From NCBI GenBank assembly GCA_002803225.1, contig NXFV01000682.1, forward strand, positions 1 through 64,000: DNA of 64,000 nt. The letters run 5' to 3'. The notes under the pieces are model-generated. The model had not been told where the DNA came from and did not search any database. It saw only the letters and a program-made list of their open reading frames with translations. The position numbers and the translations under genes were made by a program. This DNA comes from Gamarada debralockiae (Eukaryota > Ascomycota > Leotiomycetes > Helotiales > Hyphodiscaceae). Below are positions 10,279 through 22,652 of this stretch, one piece after another; the stretch's first letter is position 1; every line of letters begins with the position of its first letter.

Positions 10279-12228
10279 CTACAAGTGGAGGTTGTTCCAA
10301 CCCCCAACCCACTCCAGGTCACCGAGATCTATCTGCTGCCTCTCACGGCTGCGTCGCGGGTGGTGATCTCGGACCCTATGATCCCTATCCCGAATCCATG
10401 GACATTCTTTGCCCTTATCCTTAACAACAGTGTTCGCCTTAGAATCCCAAATTCCGGCTCCAAACCCAGTGAAGCCCAATCCAACATTACGCCGCGCCTT
10501 CCACAACTCTGGAGATTTCTCCGACTCCGATGTACCCGTGTATGCTCGTCGACGCTCACCCAGAGCAGACCACTTGTCTAAAGGATTACGCTTAGAAGGT
10601 GGTGAGTACCGAGCAGGCAATTGAGGAACGGCCTTCGGTGGCGTGGGAGTGTCGTGAAAAAAGAAACCATCCGCCACAATATCCCCATCAATGTCGTTGG
10701 TTGCGGTCCGGGCCGCCTCCGTGTTCAATTTCTGAATATTTACAAACGACGCGCTCTTTGGTTCCAAAGGACCACCTTGGCGTACCGTATCATCTTCCGA
10801 TCTGCTCTCATGACTCCAGGTTCGTGCATTTTGCATTTGGCGTGCCTTGAGCTGCTTCTCGGCCTCTTCTTCTTCCTCCTCGGTATCCTCGTCCCAAAGA
10901 TCACTCCAGCTCTTTGAAACCACTTCATTCTTTCTGCCAAAGATCGAGGCAATGGATGGAAGGGGTTTGGGCTTCGACATAGTGATTGGCAGAGAGCCTG
11001 AGATGGGTGTGAGGCTAGCACGAGGCGGGCCGTTCTTGGTTGGTCTTCGGATGGCCATTGACTTCATTGAAGCACCAAGCGAGGAGTCGAGCATCGATGC
11101 CAACGAAGGGGTCTGTTCACCGACAGAGAACCAGTCCTTGTTGCTTTCCTCTGAGCTTGGGAAGAGATCTTCGGAGTGATAGCTCTCATCATCGGGAATG
11201 GCAGACAGTTGACGGAATTGCTGAGGTGGGCTGGCATGTAAGGCCTTGGCCCATGGGAACGAACCGGTGTCGACCTGTGGGCTTTGAATTGACGGGGTGC
11301 GGAGGGGCTCGCGGTTGGCACTGGCACCAATGGGTCTCTCCACGACACAGAACTCATCCAATGACTCATCGAAGGTGGTAAAGCTGACCGCACGGACGAG
11401 TGCCTCGCGGACACCTGCGAGAGAGCGTTTACGTGGGTCCAGGCTCATGCATTGGGCAATGACCTCGTAGGTATCTTGAGACATTGTTGGAAAAACATCG
11501 AAGAGAGATTGCTTATCTCGGGAGAAATCCAGGAAGAGGGGATCAGATTCCGTGGGCGTGGTGAATGGATTGCGGGAGAAGAGAATGTTCAAGAGGCAGA
11601 TACCAATGGCCCAGATATCGGCTTTCTCGGGTGAGTATCCATTGCCAGCAGAGTCATACTGCTCGGGTGACATATATCGGTCACTACCAACGGTAGTTTC
11701 GTACGTCCATTGCTCCGAGGTAGCGAGACCGAAATCTCCTAGCTTCATCTCGCCAGATTGAGTGAGGAAGATGTTCTCCGGCTTGATGTCTCTGTGGTAC
11801 ATGCCCTTGCTGTGGATGTACGCAACGGCGTCAACTAGTTGAAGCATAAATTGACGAACATGCTCGGTCTCCAGTGGTCCAGTTCCCGTTCGAATAGCCT
11901 CATATAGATCACCCCGCGAGCAGAACTCGAGAACAATGTAGATGTGGGCTTCTGTTTCGAATGAGTGGATGAGGTTGACAATATTGGCGTGTGATCCTAG
12001 GCGTGCATGGCAAGCTAACTCCTCGGATCTCTCATCGATTGCAAAGGAGATATCGGTTTCATTGGCGGCGGACTTCTTTGTCAAACACTTGATAGCAACA
12101 AGGTCATTGGTTTGTAAGTCTTTGGCCATGAAAACCATACCGAAGGAGCCATGGTTGAGAGGAGAGATGGTCTCAAATCGTCCATCAAGGACGACACCAT
12201 CATAGAATCTATCCCTTAAGCATTCCAT
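10279..12228 (-). CDS. ksp1: Serine/threonine protein kinase, RAN/Ksp1 type
   Basis: A single exon encodes 649 residues. The kinase domain fills residues about 14-290: glycine loop NHGSFGMV, Lys47 in VAIKCL, catalytic HRDIKPEN at 145-152, DFG at 165-167, and SPEQ in place of APE, with TVGSDRYMSPEQ as activation segment. The long tail is low complexity with Ser/Pro blocks, an acidic Glu run, repeated WSDLWDE-like and FGRK patches, and a basic end (RDHRVRDHHPRRSRER). This layout fits the fungal RAN-protein-kinase/Ksp1 group, which acts under TORC1/PKA control of nutrient growth and autophagy in yeast. An in-frame ATG 51 codons upstream exists, but ATG 12228 (MECLRDRFYDG) is where family similarity starts. 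The gene symbol rests on family resemblance only. Confidence 0.8.
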   Translation of the reverse strand: MECLRDRFYDGVVLDGRFETISPLNHGSFGMVFMAKDLQTNDLVAIKCLTKKSAANETDISFAIDERSEELACHARLGSHANIVNLIHSFETEAHIYIVLEFCSRGDLYEAIRTGTGPLETEHVRQFMLQLVDAVAYIHSKGMYHRDIKPENIFLTQSGEMKLGDFGLATSEQWTYETTVGSDRYMSPEQYDSAGNGYSPEKADIWAIGICLLNILFSRNPFTTPTESDPLFLDFSRDKQSLFDVFPTMSQDTYEVIAQCMSLDPRKRSLAGVREALVRAVSFTTFDESLDEFCVVERPIGASANREPLRTPSIQSPQVDTGSFPWAKALHASPPQQFRQLSAIPDDESYHSEDLFPSSEESNKDWFSVGEQTPSLASMLDSSLGASMKSMAIRRPTKNGPPRASLTPISGSLPITMSKPKPLPSIASIFGRKNEVVSKSWSDLWDEDTEEEEEEAEKQLKARQMQNARTWSHESRSEDDTVRQGGPLEPKSASFVNIQKLNTEAARTATNDIDGDIVADGFFFHDTPTPPKAVPQLPARYSPPSKRNPLDKWSALGERRRAYTGTSESEKSPELWKARRNVGLGFTGFGAGIWDSKANTVVKDKGKECPWIRDRDHRVRDHHPRRSRERQQIDLGDLEWVGGWNNLHL

Positions 12229-15200
12229 GATGATTGACGAGTGTGAGGAGCTATATGATGGCGGAAGGTGCTCAAGAGTCGTAGTGTGAACGATTAAATA
12301 AAGGGTCGAAAAACCGAAGACGCGTAGTAGTGGTACAACCGAAATGTTTTTGGGCCCTGAAGACTTGTGATTGCAATACAACGGCGGAAAAAGCTTTTGT
12401 CTTCTCTAAACAAGGTGTTGGCACAGGGAGCTATGCTCGTGATGGTTGAACGTTGGAAAGGGGGCGGTGATGAGTCGAACCGAGAAGCGGGGAAGGCAAG
12501 GCGAATAAACAAACTGGCAACGCTATATAGATGTGTTCAAAATCGCCGGAAACCGTGAACTTTCGAAAAACTCCAGATGTATCGTAGTAGGGTCAGAGGC
12601 TCATGGGTATTCGAATCGCTAGACAAATGAAATGTTGTTGATTGGTCGTAAACAGGAGTAACAAGAGACGAAATGTCCTCGAAGGAAAGTTGTGAAAATC
12701 GTTATTATGACATGGGAGTCAAAAGTGTGTAGAATGAGTGTCTGAGGATGTGATGGTACCTCAGCGTACAGTACGAGTGAACGTACTGGTAGATGGTGGA
12801 GGTTGTGGTTGCTGGTGTCGATGGGGGGGGTGGCGGATCGAACCGAGAACAATTCAGGACAACGGATGTGAATCGATTGTACTGTATCGTAGGGTATTAT
12901 CGTGATGAGGTGAAAGACAGAGGAGAAGGTAGGATTTAGGTTGGCAGGTCTAATTGCTCTCAAAACAGATCGTGGTTTCGTTGGTTTGTGGACACGAGCT
13001 GACAGTGTGGTGAATCTGATGAAGAAGTCTATCAAAAGACGACCTCTAACGACGTTTTGGAAATCATGTGTTTCTGATGTTGGGTTGATGGGATAGGAAG
13101 TCGAAGAGCTTGCTCTTCGTCTGCCTTATCCGTGTGGATGAACGATGTGTTGTCGGTCTTCGGGAGTGAAGAAGTGGACTAGGAGTCGGGAGGTGGAGAA
13201 GTAGATCGACAAGGAGTATCGTTGTATCAGAAGGACAATTGGCAAAGGTCTGCGATGATTTAGGTGGTTGTGGAATGTTGTTGCCGCCGTGAGCAACTAA
13301 CTGGCTGAAGGTATGACGCAGAACTGAAGTGACGCCGATAGAGCTCGAAGGAACGGTGAAGACGGTCGGCGTAGGTGATGAGGTTGAAGGAGGGTGAATG
13401 AAGTCGAAGAGGAGGAGAGGAGGAGGAGGAGGGAGAGAATTAACTGCGAACGACGAAGATGTGACCAGTCTCTATATCATACGCAGTTTGGTTCTTAGGG
13501 TTGGGTTGGGGATGAGGTGTAGAGGGAAGGTTGGATTATGAGAGGGAGCGAAGGAACCACCAGAGCACGCACGACTCGGCAATTTTGGGGGACGTGGACT
13601 GGAGGGTGCCGCTGCAAGGCGCAATCCTGAGAAGTCAGGACAAAACCCCCCATAACATCGAATCACACCAGGCAACCCACCTTTCTACCCTGTCCCGTTC
13701 CACACACACCAACTTGACCGCTTCGGAATCGCTCAAAGAGATCCCTTGTCCAGTGTGAAAGCAGCGACGTGGCCAATTTCCGGATAAAGAACAGCATTGC
13801 CACTCCGCCCATAATGCGTCACTCTTCACCAATCATTCACTGCCGATGAGGAACCTTGGACACGGTGGCCAGTCACGAGTTGCCGAAAGACTGAATTCTG
13901 TCGCTGCCCTTCATCCCTTCCATGACATTCTCTTTGGCGATGGTCTACTCCCATTATTGGCTTGCTAATCTTACACTTATGCAGAGCCCGCAGCAGTGCG
14001 TGGTCCCTCTCCCTAAGCCCGCATCATGCGCCTTACCGCTTTTTCTTGAACCAGCCAGGTGTAAAGCCTGCCCCAAAACGTCTTGGCTGGAAAGGTACGA
14101 ATGAATCTTGGCCAGGTGGTCTGGCCTCTGGAATGCTCTTTTTGGTTTTCTTGCCACTCGAGCCCGTGAGAAGGCAGAGTGGAAAGGCTCGATGAACCAC
14201 GAGATGATAAAGTTACGAATTAGTCGATGGGGCTGGTGTTACCAGACCTCCGATATCCGGTCTCAAATCGCCCCAAAGTCAATTGAAAGAAAAGCCCCTT
14301 CCCAAAGAAAAGACCACGAGATCCGTCATCCGTCAAGCCCCCAACAGAACATCAGCGATTCAGAATTGACTCAGCTTTCCAATTTACTGCTTCCATCGCA
14401 ATTCCTACAGAATCCTTTCGAAAATAACTGTTCCCGTTTGCCGCCAATGACACATCGCAATTTTACTTGGGAACACTGTGCCTAGCTATGAACCAGATTA
14501 CTTTGTGTGGTTTGAAAGGAGGTCCCATGAGGGGTCGTGTGACACGCTCCGATTTCCCGAAAATTCCCAAAGAGCTTCCCAAGAGCTTCTCACAAGAGGA
14601 CCAGTCAACCTTCTTTTGATCATCTGTGACGCGGACGGAAGTAAGGTGGGAGAATTGGGGAAGAATTGTCGAATCCGAGAGTTCCATCGAAACTCTCATC
14701 ATTTTGATCATTCCACAGCTTCATAGCAGCACTTTGGAGAGGAGCTTATCTCCTGAGCCGGCGACCTCCGACCCCGCCATTGATCGACTTCTGGTGGCAG
14801 TGGTCGTGCTTTGAGTTTGATGATGTATGAAACACGCCCTCGTACTCTGACTGAGCTGCAGAAAGTACAATCTCGAGGAGCTGTGCTGTTCTTGCCTTTT
14901 GCCGCGAATCATTCCCCTCAATCCACCTCAATCCACCTCATGGGAGTCATGGAGGCCCTATCAGCATCATCAAGAATACGTACCTTCATTGCCGCCGATT
15001 CCGCTATCGTGAACACAAGTCAACGTGAGATCCTCGATCCTCCTCCAGATGTTTCAATGCCCATCCTTGCCTCAGGCGGCATGAAAGAAACGCGCTCTAA
15101 AAATGGGTAAAGTCCTCTGCGATCTTGAGCCTATCACGACTACGCGCCCTACACCCTTTCTCATCTATCTGAGGGACGTATCAAAAACGGCTGGCCTGCC

Positions 15201-15383
15201 TCTTCACATGAAGTGGCTGCTTCTCCAACGTCCTCGCTCTAACGGGTTTTCTTCGGTTCTAGGCTAATCGTTCCTTCATATCCAATTTGAATTCGCTGCT
15301 GCTTCATGTTTGTATGATCACCGCGTTCTCCACGCGTAGGATTACCTTTATCCTCACAATCGCTGATAGCTCCTGGGCTTTAA
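12229..15383. other. Gene-free interval upstream of the kinase
   Basis: More than 3 kb without a recognised gene. The first 1.2 kb is probably the long 5' leader and promoter of the leftward kinase. A run of eight G lies near 12831. A decamer, aatccacctc, is repeated in tandem near 14920-14940. Open frames on both strands have no family signature. Confidence 0.45.
13406..13438 (-). promoter_or_regulatory. Pyrimidine-rich (CT) tract upstream of the kinase
   Basis: A pure A/G run on the plus strand reads as a CT tract on the coding strand of the kinase, about 1.2 kb before its ATG. CT tracts near transcription starts are common in filamentous fungi, so this could mark the start of a long leader. 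This is inference from composition only. Confidence 0.3.
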
Positions 15384-15956
15384 TTGCTCGTTGCAGATCA
15401 GCTAATAAAAGCTTCATCTGGGTCTGATGCAGAAATATGGTCAGGGCTTCGATACGTTCGAATGTCAATCTACTTTCTCCGCACGGGATCAAAACGTCTT
15501 TTGAAACTTCTCAGCGATACACCACACTCTAATTCGTACTACCAACCATCCTCATACGCCATCTCGATGCACTCATGGAATCTCCGGACTTCACTACCGT
15601 TATCCGTGCAAGACGAAGTGGAACCACTCTGCAAGCACCCGTTGGATGGCGTGTCTTTAAACGCCTTCACAAGCAGACCAACTCAATCGACGACAGATGC
15701 TTCGACTCCTTGACCTTGCCCGCATACTCAACAGTATTCTTGCAGCTCTCAAAACCCCGAAATATTTAACCTCTGCCAGCAAAACATGCCAATGCAGTTG
15801 GACGATCTGGTCAGCGTATGCACTGACTTTGAAGCTCCATGGTACAGTATCAGCACGTATGGGGACCCCTCCCGTCCGTCCACAGAGTTTTGCAAGCTTT
15901 CAAACCCCATAAATCCGATGTCTCTGGTACAGAATCGTGAACTGTTGACCCCCTAA
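15384..15956 (+). pseudogene. Possible decayed coding frame, Ser/Thr/Gln-rich
   Basis: One frame is open from 15384 to 15956 except for a single TGA at 15711-15713. The text after the stop continues protein-like (SQNPEIFNLCQQNMP, SVCTDFEAPWYSISTYG, EFCKLSNPINPM) and ends with TAA. No ATG-led gene model or known family is evident. It may be a gene remnant or a chance open frame. Confidence 0.3.
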
Positions 15957-16772
15957 GATACGGGTAGTTTCAAGAGCGGATAAGAGCTCAACAGTTGTTT
16001 CTGGTGTATACAGCGAGCGGTGAGCTTGAAAACTCTGCTCGCATTCTCGCAACTACTTTGGATAAGAGCATCGCATCAATAAAATCAATAATGAGACTTG
16101 AATCAAGGTACCAGATGAGCTTATTCTCAACTAGAGCTGCAAGTCTCTTGATCCAGGGCTTTCCTCCGAGGTGCCACATCTTGACCTTCTGCAGACTAAC
16201 AACGGCAACGCCACGACCACAAGTTCCTAAGCTACATCTAGATAGACTGGCCTTGTAATACAAATCTATGTATCTCACCGTTCCCAAGATCAGAACATCA
16301 AACGTGGCTTCAAAAAAGTCGCGCTTGACCTGGATCTCCGTCTCCCGCTGTGGGGCTCCCGTGTGCTGGCTCTCCTCGTCCATCGTGTACAAGTCTGGCT
16401 AGGCTGACAGCGGGACCCCAAATATTGAAGCGAAAATATCGATTGTCAGACTCACCGCCATCACAATCTTAAAAATTTTGACAGAAAATTGCCACTTGTA
16501 CGTATATCCTTCGCCCAAAACAATCGTGAGTGGCCCGTTGCGAACATTTTGCCGAAGCACCACCTGTTCAATGCATCAACGCTCGACCCAGCCGCTTGCA
16601 TTATCACCACCACTGATCATCGACAGCCTTCCTGCACCTTGACATTGGTCTGGATCCTACTATTCCCCAAGTTGACCTTTGCGACCGGACAGCCATCGTG
16701 AAGAGATTTTTTTTTCTGTTCACCGCTCTCTTAAGCCGAGGGTCGTGAGAATTTGAAAAGTCGCGTCTCGCG
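15957..16772. other. Intergenic interval before the enolase-phosphatase gene
   Basis: A 134-codon open frame on the minus strand (15988-16392) has no ATG at its start and no family signature. Nothing else is recognised. The last few hundred bases are the probable promoter of the gene at 16773. Confidence 0.4.
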
Positions 16773-18384
16773 ATGGGAAAGGAGACCGTGATGGATCCTT
16801 TGGATGTTAAGGTCGTTCTCCTTGATATCGGTAAGCTTCGCCGTCGCCTCCAAGTCAAACTTGTATATCTGCATCCATTCTTGACGAGTGACTTGAGGTC
16901 GCGCCGAGTCACGTGTAAGGGGCTGACATCTTTGATTGCAGAAGGGACGGTTTGTCCTATTTCCTTTGTGAAAGACGTATTGGTAGGTCATTATTTCCTG
17001 TTCCCGAAGTTGGCTTTCTTTCTGTCATGGGACCTTCAATATGGTTAATTTTCGGACCAATGAATCCGACGAGAACTTCAACCCTGTCGCAAGTGCCGGA
17101 TGGATCTGCAATGCCGCTGCAAGCGACCCAAAAGAAAGGATAGTCAAGTTGACGTCTACATTGGCATGTCTCTGTGATATGTCTACTAGATCTATATTTC
17201 TGCGCAAGTGTTGCGACTTGCGATGTTGAATCCCTGGATCAAACCCTTTGGTCACTGGTCACGTTATGCCACTGCCCTTTCTCTCTCTCCCAATTGGGCA
17301 ATTGTTAAATACTGCAATGCGAGGGTCCGAGTCAGAAATCAGAACGCGCATCAATTACCAGCCATTATTTGCGGATATCTGCATCGGAGCACAACCGATA
17401 GCTTCATTCTCTGCGGCCCAATTCCACACATCACTGGCCTTGTGACAGTAAAGACCCGAGAAATCATCTTAGGGATGCAGTTTCCTCGAACCACACTCCC
17501 ATACTGCCTCTCCACCGCATAAGCCACATCACAACCTAACAATTACCCCGCCAAAGGCCCAAAAAGGCCAATTCCCAATATCAAACGCCACAACCAACAT
17601 TCCAACCACCTAATCGACAGAAAGCTAACTAAACCCCCCCTCGCAGTTCCCATACGCTCTCCAAGTCCTCCCCCAGACACTAGCCACACAATGGGACTCC
17701 CCCGCCTTTGCGCCCTACCGCGCCGCTTTCCCCGCCGAACATCGCTCCTCCCCTGAAGCATACGAATCCCACGTCCGTGATCTCATGGCACAGGACCTCA
17801 AGATCCCTTACCTCAAAGTATGCATGCCCCGGACCAATGATTCCCATATCCTAGGCGAACTCATGACCTTTTACTCCCAATCTTTCAACTCTTTTGAACA
17901 ATTGCTGACTTCGTATTTCCAGTCCCTACAAGGATACCTCTGGCTTCGCGGCTACGAGTCTGGCGAGATTCGCTGTCCTTTATTCCCCGATGTTCATCCT
18001 TCTATGCTCCGGTGGCACCAAGCTGGAATCCCTATTGTCATCTATTCAAGTGGTTCGGTGCCAGCGCAGAAGTTGCTGTTTCAGTATACGAATTCGATGC
18101 CAAATGCTGATTTGAGGGGTTTGATTGAAGATTACTTTGACACGGTGAATGCGGGGATGAAGACTGAGAAGAGCAGTTATGAGAAGATTGCTGGGACGAG
18201 GAAGGAGGAAGTGGGGAAGTGGCTGTTTTTGAGTGATAATGTGAAGGAGGTCAAGTCTGCGAAGGAGGCGGGAATGCAGAGTTTTGTGGCAGTTAGAGAG
18301 GGGAATGCTCCGTTGAGCGAGGAGGATAGAAAGGACAATATTGTTGTGGAGAGCTTTGAGGATATCAAGATTAAGTGGGTATGA
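16773..18384 (+). CDS. utr4: Enolase-phosphatase E1 (acireductone synthase)
   Basis: Exons 16773-16830, 16942-16982 and 17647-18384 give 278 residues, close to the usual fungal length. This HAD-superfamily enzyme converts 2,3-diketo-5-methylthiopentyl-1-phosphate to acireductone in the methionine salvage pathway and uses Mg2+. The nucleophile motif DIEGTVCPISFVKDVL lies at residues 18-33 and is assembled across both introns, with the nucleophile Asp18 and Glu20. The SSGS motif (motif II) and LSDNVKEVK (motif IV) follow in the third exon. The flanking text LKVCMPR to the stop is uninterrupted. Intron 2 is 664 bp, more than ten times the typical length here, and holds no recognisable gene. An alternative in-frame ATG is six codons downstream. 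Confidence 0.9.
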
Positions 18385-20792
18385 AAAGGGGCATGGCATG
18401 GCCTGCGGACTCAAGGGAAGAGATGAGTTATGAAGGAATGGCAGCAAGTGCAATCGATATTACAGAAGGCTGCTCTCCCTAGGATGAAAGACTTTCCAAG
18501 ATGAGCTACAACTACTTGGCACCGTGGTCTTGAAATGAGCTTGCCGTTGCATACAAACCAAAGATTCATCATCCTGGATGTGTTTACAGTAATAGGGGTA
18601 CTACCAAAGTAGAATTATGAGCTTTGAAATACCACATACAAAGAGCTAATTACCCAAAGCCCAATCCTTACGAACCCCTGGAAGGCAAGAAAAGGGAGGA
18701 GGGGACCGGTCACGTGGTGAGGCGTTCATACGCGACGGGAGTTTGTTTACTCGTGTGACCCTCGATCCAACTTTCATATCAACTCCCCCAGGCTTACGAC
18801 AGTTGACGAGGCATATCTACGGAATTAGCTCTGAATCCACCCAGAGAGATGACCACCGAAACCACGATTAAAAGCACGCCGACCTCTTCCAGAAAACGAG
18901 AACCTCCGAGATGACGGGAGCGACAAGAATACCAATTCGCGCAAATGACAAGGCCTAACTCAAGAGATTTTAAGTGAGTCTGTAGAGAATTCCTAGCGCA
19001 GGGAAAGTCCGTGTTGGAAGTGCAGGATGTTGAAGAAGCCGGTCAGTCTCAATCGCAGACGCTGCGCAAGGAATCGGCTTATTCCACTCCCGCAGTGTGG
19101 ATTTTAGCGCTCTACGTGCCAGGACTGCGAAAGTGCAGCTGATTCATGGAATATTGGATGCCGGCTAGGAAATCTGGAAAGTCGAATTCAGATACCGTTG
19201 ACCCCTTGGCGCGTTGTCAGCGCAGGTCTAACAAGTTGCCTTCTGGGTTTACCAGGACTCGGAACGGATGATAACTCTTACAAGTAGAGGATGGCAATAT
19301 TTTGAAGATATAGGAGACATATGAAGATCCCGACCTGGAGGTTTGCGACACCGATATATCAACTGCACTGCCCGAGGCTCTGATAGCTTCTTGGAGCAGT
19401 TCAATGGAATCAACGACCAATGGTTCAATTGGTACGAACCTTGTATCGAAGATATCATTACACGGTGTGCCGCAATCCAAACGTATACAACTATGAGGCT
19501 GGTCGGTCTCGGAGCACACTTTCAGAGGAGGACATGCTCATAGCACTCGCGCTCCTAGCATTTGGACTCTCAGCAAGATCATGGATGTCCTTGGCAATAA
19601 TTGGATATACAGAAAGAATATTTAATTGTCCCAGAGAGTGAGGAACCAATATACCCGTTGGATCCGAGATTGGGAAAAATGCGGCCAGCCCCACATCCCA
19701 TGGATGGCAATCCATCTATCGAGGTTTCGAAATACGATGACTCCTTTCCTCCCTCTACGGACCGAACAGACGGCTCGCAGCTTTCTTCCATAATGGAAGA
19801 TATCGTACGGAGTACCTAGAGACTGATAGTGCGCCCGAAACTAGCAGACATTTCAATTATATTCTGCACAGTCTGTCTTCCCTACCTGATCGAAGGTAAT
19901 GTGCGTGACGAGGTTGAGAAACTCACCGGCGATTTCGAGTCTGAAAGCAAACTTAAATCCATTGGGAAACGCTCTGCCAGTTATTCGACGTATCTGTAAA
20001 TGGCCAACATCCCCTTGTTGATGCCTGGGGTGAGGACGAGTATGCATCTCAGGTCGGAAGAACGAGTCTTGCAGTGCACTTTTTTTCGCTCACAGAATGA
20101 GAGCTAGGTTGATGCAGGTATAAAAGTCATTCATCTACCTAATTCAATGATCATATTTGCTAACTTAAATATGCAGGCTACCCAGAGCTGCCTATAAGAA
20201 CGACAACTTCGTCAAAAGGATGAAGCATTAAATGAAAAGGCTATGTGATGGACGGCGAGGATGACCTGGTTGAGGTACCAATTTTTGACCACTCAAATTG
20301 ATCTTTCTTTCAGAGGGGTTTCTTAATTGTTCTATTTGGAATTATGATACCCTTTTCATTGTACAAGGTCGCTAGGAATAGCTTGTTGCTCACATCTGCA
20401 TGGGAGCTAGAGTTTGTCTTCCAAGAAGATATTAACTTGTCTTGACAAAATTTGTCTAAGAAAATAAGGCAAACCTGTCCAGTGGCAATGCCCAGATAAC
20501 AAAGGTGTCAACAATTTAAGTTCAGTTTTCTTTGCTGGGCAAGTATTTGATGCTGGTGAGAGGATTGGGAAATTTGACTAAGCATGCATGAGCAGCTGGA
20601 GCTTACGCTCAACTTTCACTCCAATTCAAAGTTGTTCTTGAAATTATTTTCGCAATCTTTGCCATATGTTTTGCCTGATCGAAGAATCTCGAGTTTCCTG
20701 CATCATATCTTGCTGGTAGGCAAACACAATTCCGCCTAGCACAACGATTGACTACTACTCGCTCGCCTTCCGTGGCACGAGGCTGAGAGGCC
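18385..20792. other. Gene-poor interval with weak coding fragments
   Basis: Around 19420-19819 short frames look weakly protein-like (LSEEDMLIALALLAFGL, then ESEEPIYPLDPRLGKM in another frame), but no exon model joins them and no family is recognised. The remainder shows nothing. A CACGTG lies at 18711-18716. The final few hundred bases precede the caspase-like gene. Confidence 0.4.
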
Positions 20793-22652
20793 ATGAGCGC
20801 GCCGTTCTATGTTCTCTCCTCTGGAGATGAGTCTACGGTAATGGAATCACCAACGAAGTAGTGTCTAGGAGATCTTCTGACGTATCGAAGGACGGTAGTA
20901 CGCCAAATACCAGCCTATCTGGCTCCTCTCACGATACTTCCCGAGTAAGGTACCACATTCAAGACATTACAGCATTCGCCGAGGAGCTTAATTGTGTGAG
21001 TAGTTCAATCATTGCCCTTCCTACCTCTCACTGCAATGTCAAAGGCTAATCCGCCTCAGGCTGCGAAGAGTGCCTTTCCAAACCGTGGTCGTTCCCGCTA
21101 CGAATCGGTCCACGTGTGCCTTATCAGATGGGAAGAGGACGAGCTTTTAGTGCAGCCAGAGCTAGGACGACTGGACAATATATTCCAAGATTATGGGTTC
21201 AGCACAAATGTTTGGGAAATCCCTTCTCGAAACTCGCATCTGGATCTTATGATCAAGACTGCAGAGTTTATACGGTCTTTTGACAGCGACAAGAACCTTT
21301 TCGTGGTGTACTATGGTGGCCACGGAAGGATGGACAGCGAACGTCAGGCTGAATGGACTTGCAGAAGAGATCCATCCTACGCAAGGGTGCATTGGTCTGC
21401 CATTCAAACCCTTTTTGCCGAAGCTATGTCAGATACTCTTATATTGTTAGATACCTGTGCAGCGGCAAGTGCGACTACAAGGTCGCAATATGGCTCTATG
21501 GAGGTCATTATGGCTTCCGGATTTGAGGCAAGAGCTCCGCCACCTGGAGAGCATTCGTTTACGAATACTTTGGTAGACGTCCTTGAAAGCTGGGTCAACA
21601 AGCGGTCGTTTTCGGCATCATGCCTTCACGCTGAAATTCTCACAGAGCTCAAAATGAAGCCAACCAAGAAATGGCGGGAAGGGAACAAACTGGAGTGGTG
21701 TGTGACACCTATACATCTCAATTGCACTCAGACCTCGACAGCATTAGGTATCGAATTATGCCGACGCAATGTCTTGCCACGTCCGCGTTCCGACTCTCAC
21801 AAGCTTGATCTGGCTGAAAATCCTTCCACCTCGACCGACGCGATGGACATCAACTTGAACGACTCTTCAGATATGTCTCAATCTCCACTTTCTGCATTAT
21901 CACCCTCCGGAAGGTTCAAAACTCCTCATGTCTTGATTTCGGTGGCCCTCGAAGAAGACCAGCCAGATCTGGACGTCAAGAAGACCGCTCGTTGGTTGGA
22001 GAGCATACCATTTCTCGCGAAATGGGCCAAGGTCGAAGGTATTTTTCCCAGCTGCTCCACGCTCCTTCTGTTATCCATACCTGTTCCAATATGGAATATG
22101 CTGCCAGGCCATCCGGCATGCTCCTTCATCGGATACGTTACAGCTCCAAATCTCGTTGCAGGCGCATCACCAGTCGCCCGACACGAGACTCACGTAGAGA
22201 CAAAAGTTCAAGGAGACGTCAAAATGGAACGAATATTGGAAGAGGACGAGCTCTCAATACATTCCCAAGCCCCTCTATCCACGAGTGATCCACAGATATG
22301 CGTCGACGAGATCAAACAAATTGATCCCATGAATGGCAATGAAGTTCTGAAAGACTCTACCTCTACGTGGCTGTCAGGGGTAAGTTGGATCCTTCCTTGG
22401 AATTTGCGTACAGGTGGGCTGACGAATACTCAACAGCGGGACTCGCGATGGCATCCGGCTGCAGACATCCGCGTGAAGTCGTTCATGCATGAACAGAACT
22501 TCTATCCTTCAGAAGACCCCGATAGCCAAATGCTCAATCTTCTCATCAACCGGCTTGAGAAAAGATACGTCTTCTGCTCCTTGCCCTACAGATCTGATAT
22601 ACGAAGAACGTTGAGTCTCGTCGCTCGGCGGGAGACTTTCGAATTTGAGTAA
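20793..22652 (+). CDS. Caspase-like (metacaspase-type C14) peptidase domain protein, possibly broken
   Basis: The uninterrupted part reads from 21036 (ATG) or from an upstream exon ending at 20995 and spliced over a 49-bp intron (20996-21044). It contains a p20 caspase fold: VHVCLIRWEEDEL, the catalytic histidine in VVYYGGHG (codon at 21321) and catalytic cysteine in LILLDTCAA (codon at 21456). A fungus-specific second half follows (VLISVALEED, FPSCSTLLLLSIPVPIWNMLP, SFIGYVTAPN). A 57-bp intron at 22380-22436 has GTAAGT, GCTGAC and CAG; it is divisible by three, so the frame survives without splicing. The 5' exon from ATG 20793 needs one extra base near 20860 to join the rest. After the TAA at 22650 conserved-looking text resumes in shifted frames. 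The exact substrate or cell-death role is unknown. Catalytic domain call is firm; gene integrity is doubtful. Confidence 0.6.

Noticed and set aside
12619..13035. 138-codon minus-strand open frame upstream of the kinase
   Set aside because: Low-complexity text with no family signature; lies in the likely leader of the kinase gene.
15988..16392. 134-codon minus-strand open frame
   Set aside because: No ATG at the start of the frame and no family resemblance.
22380..22436. In-frame reading through 19 extra codons of the caspase-like gene
   Set aside because: The segment has GTAAGT, a GCTGAC branch site and CAG at the right spacing, so it is better read as a 57-bp intron.
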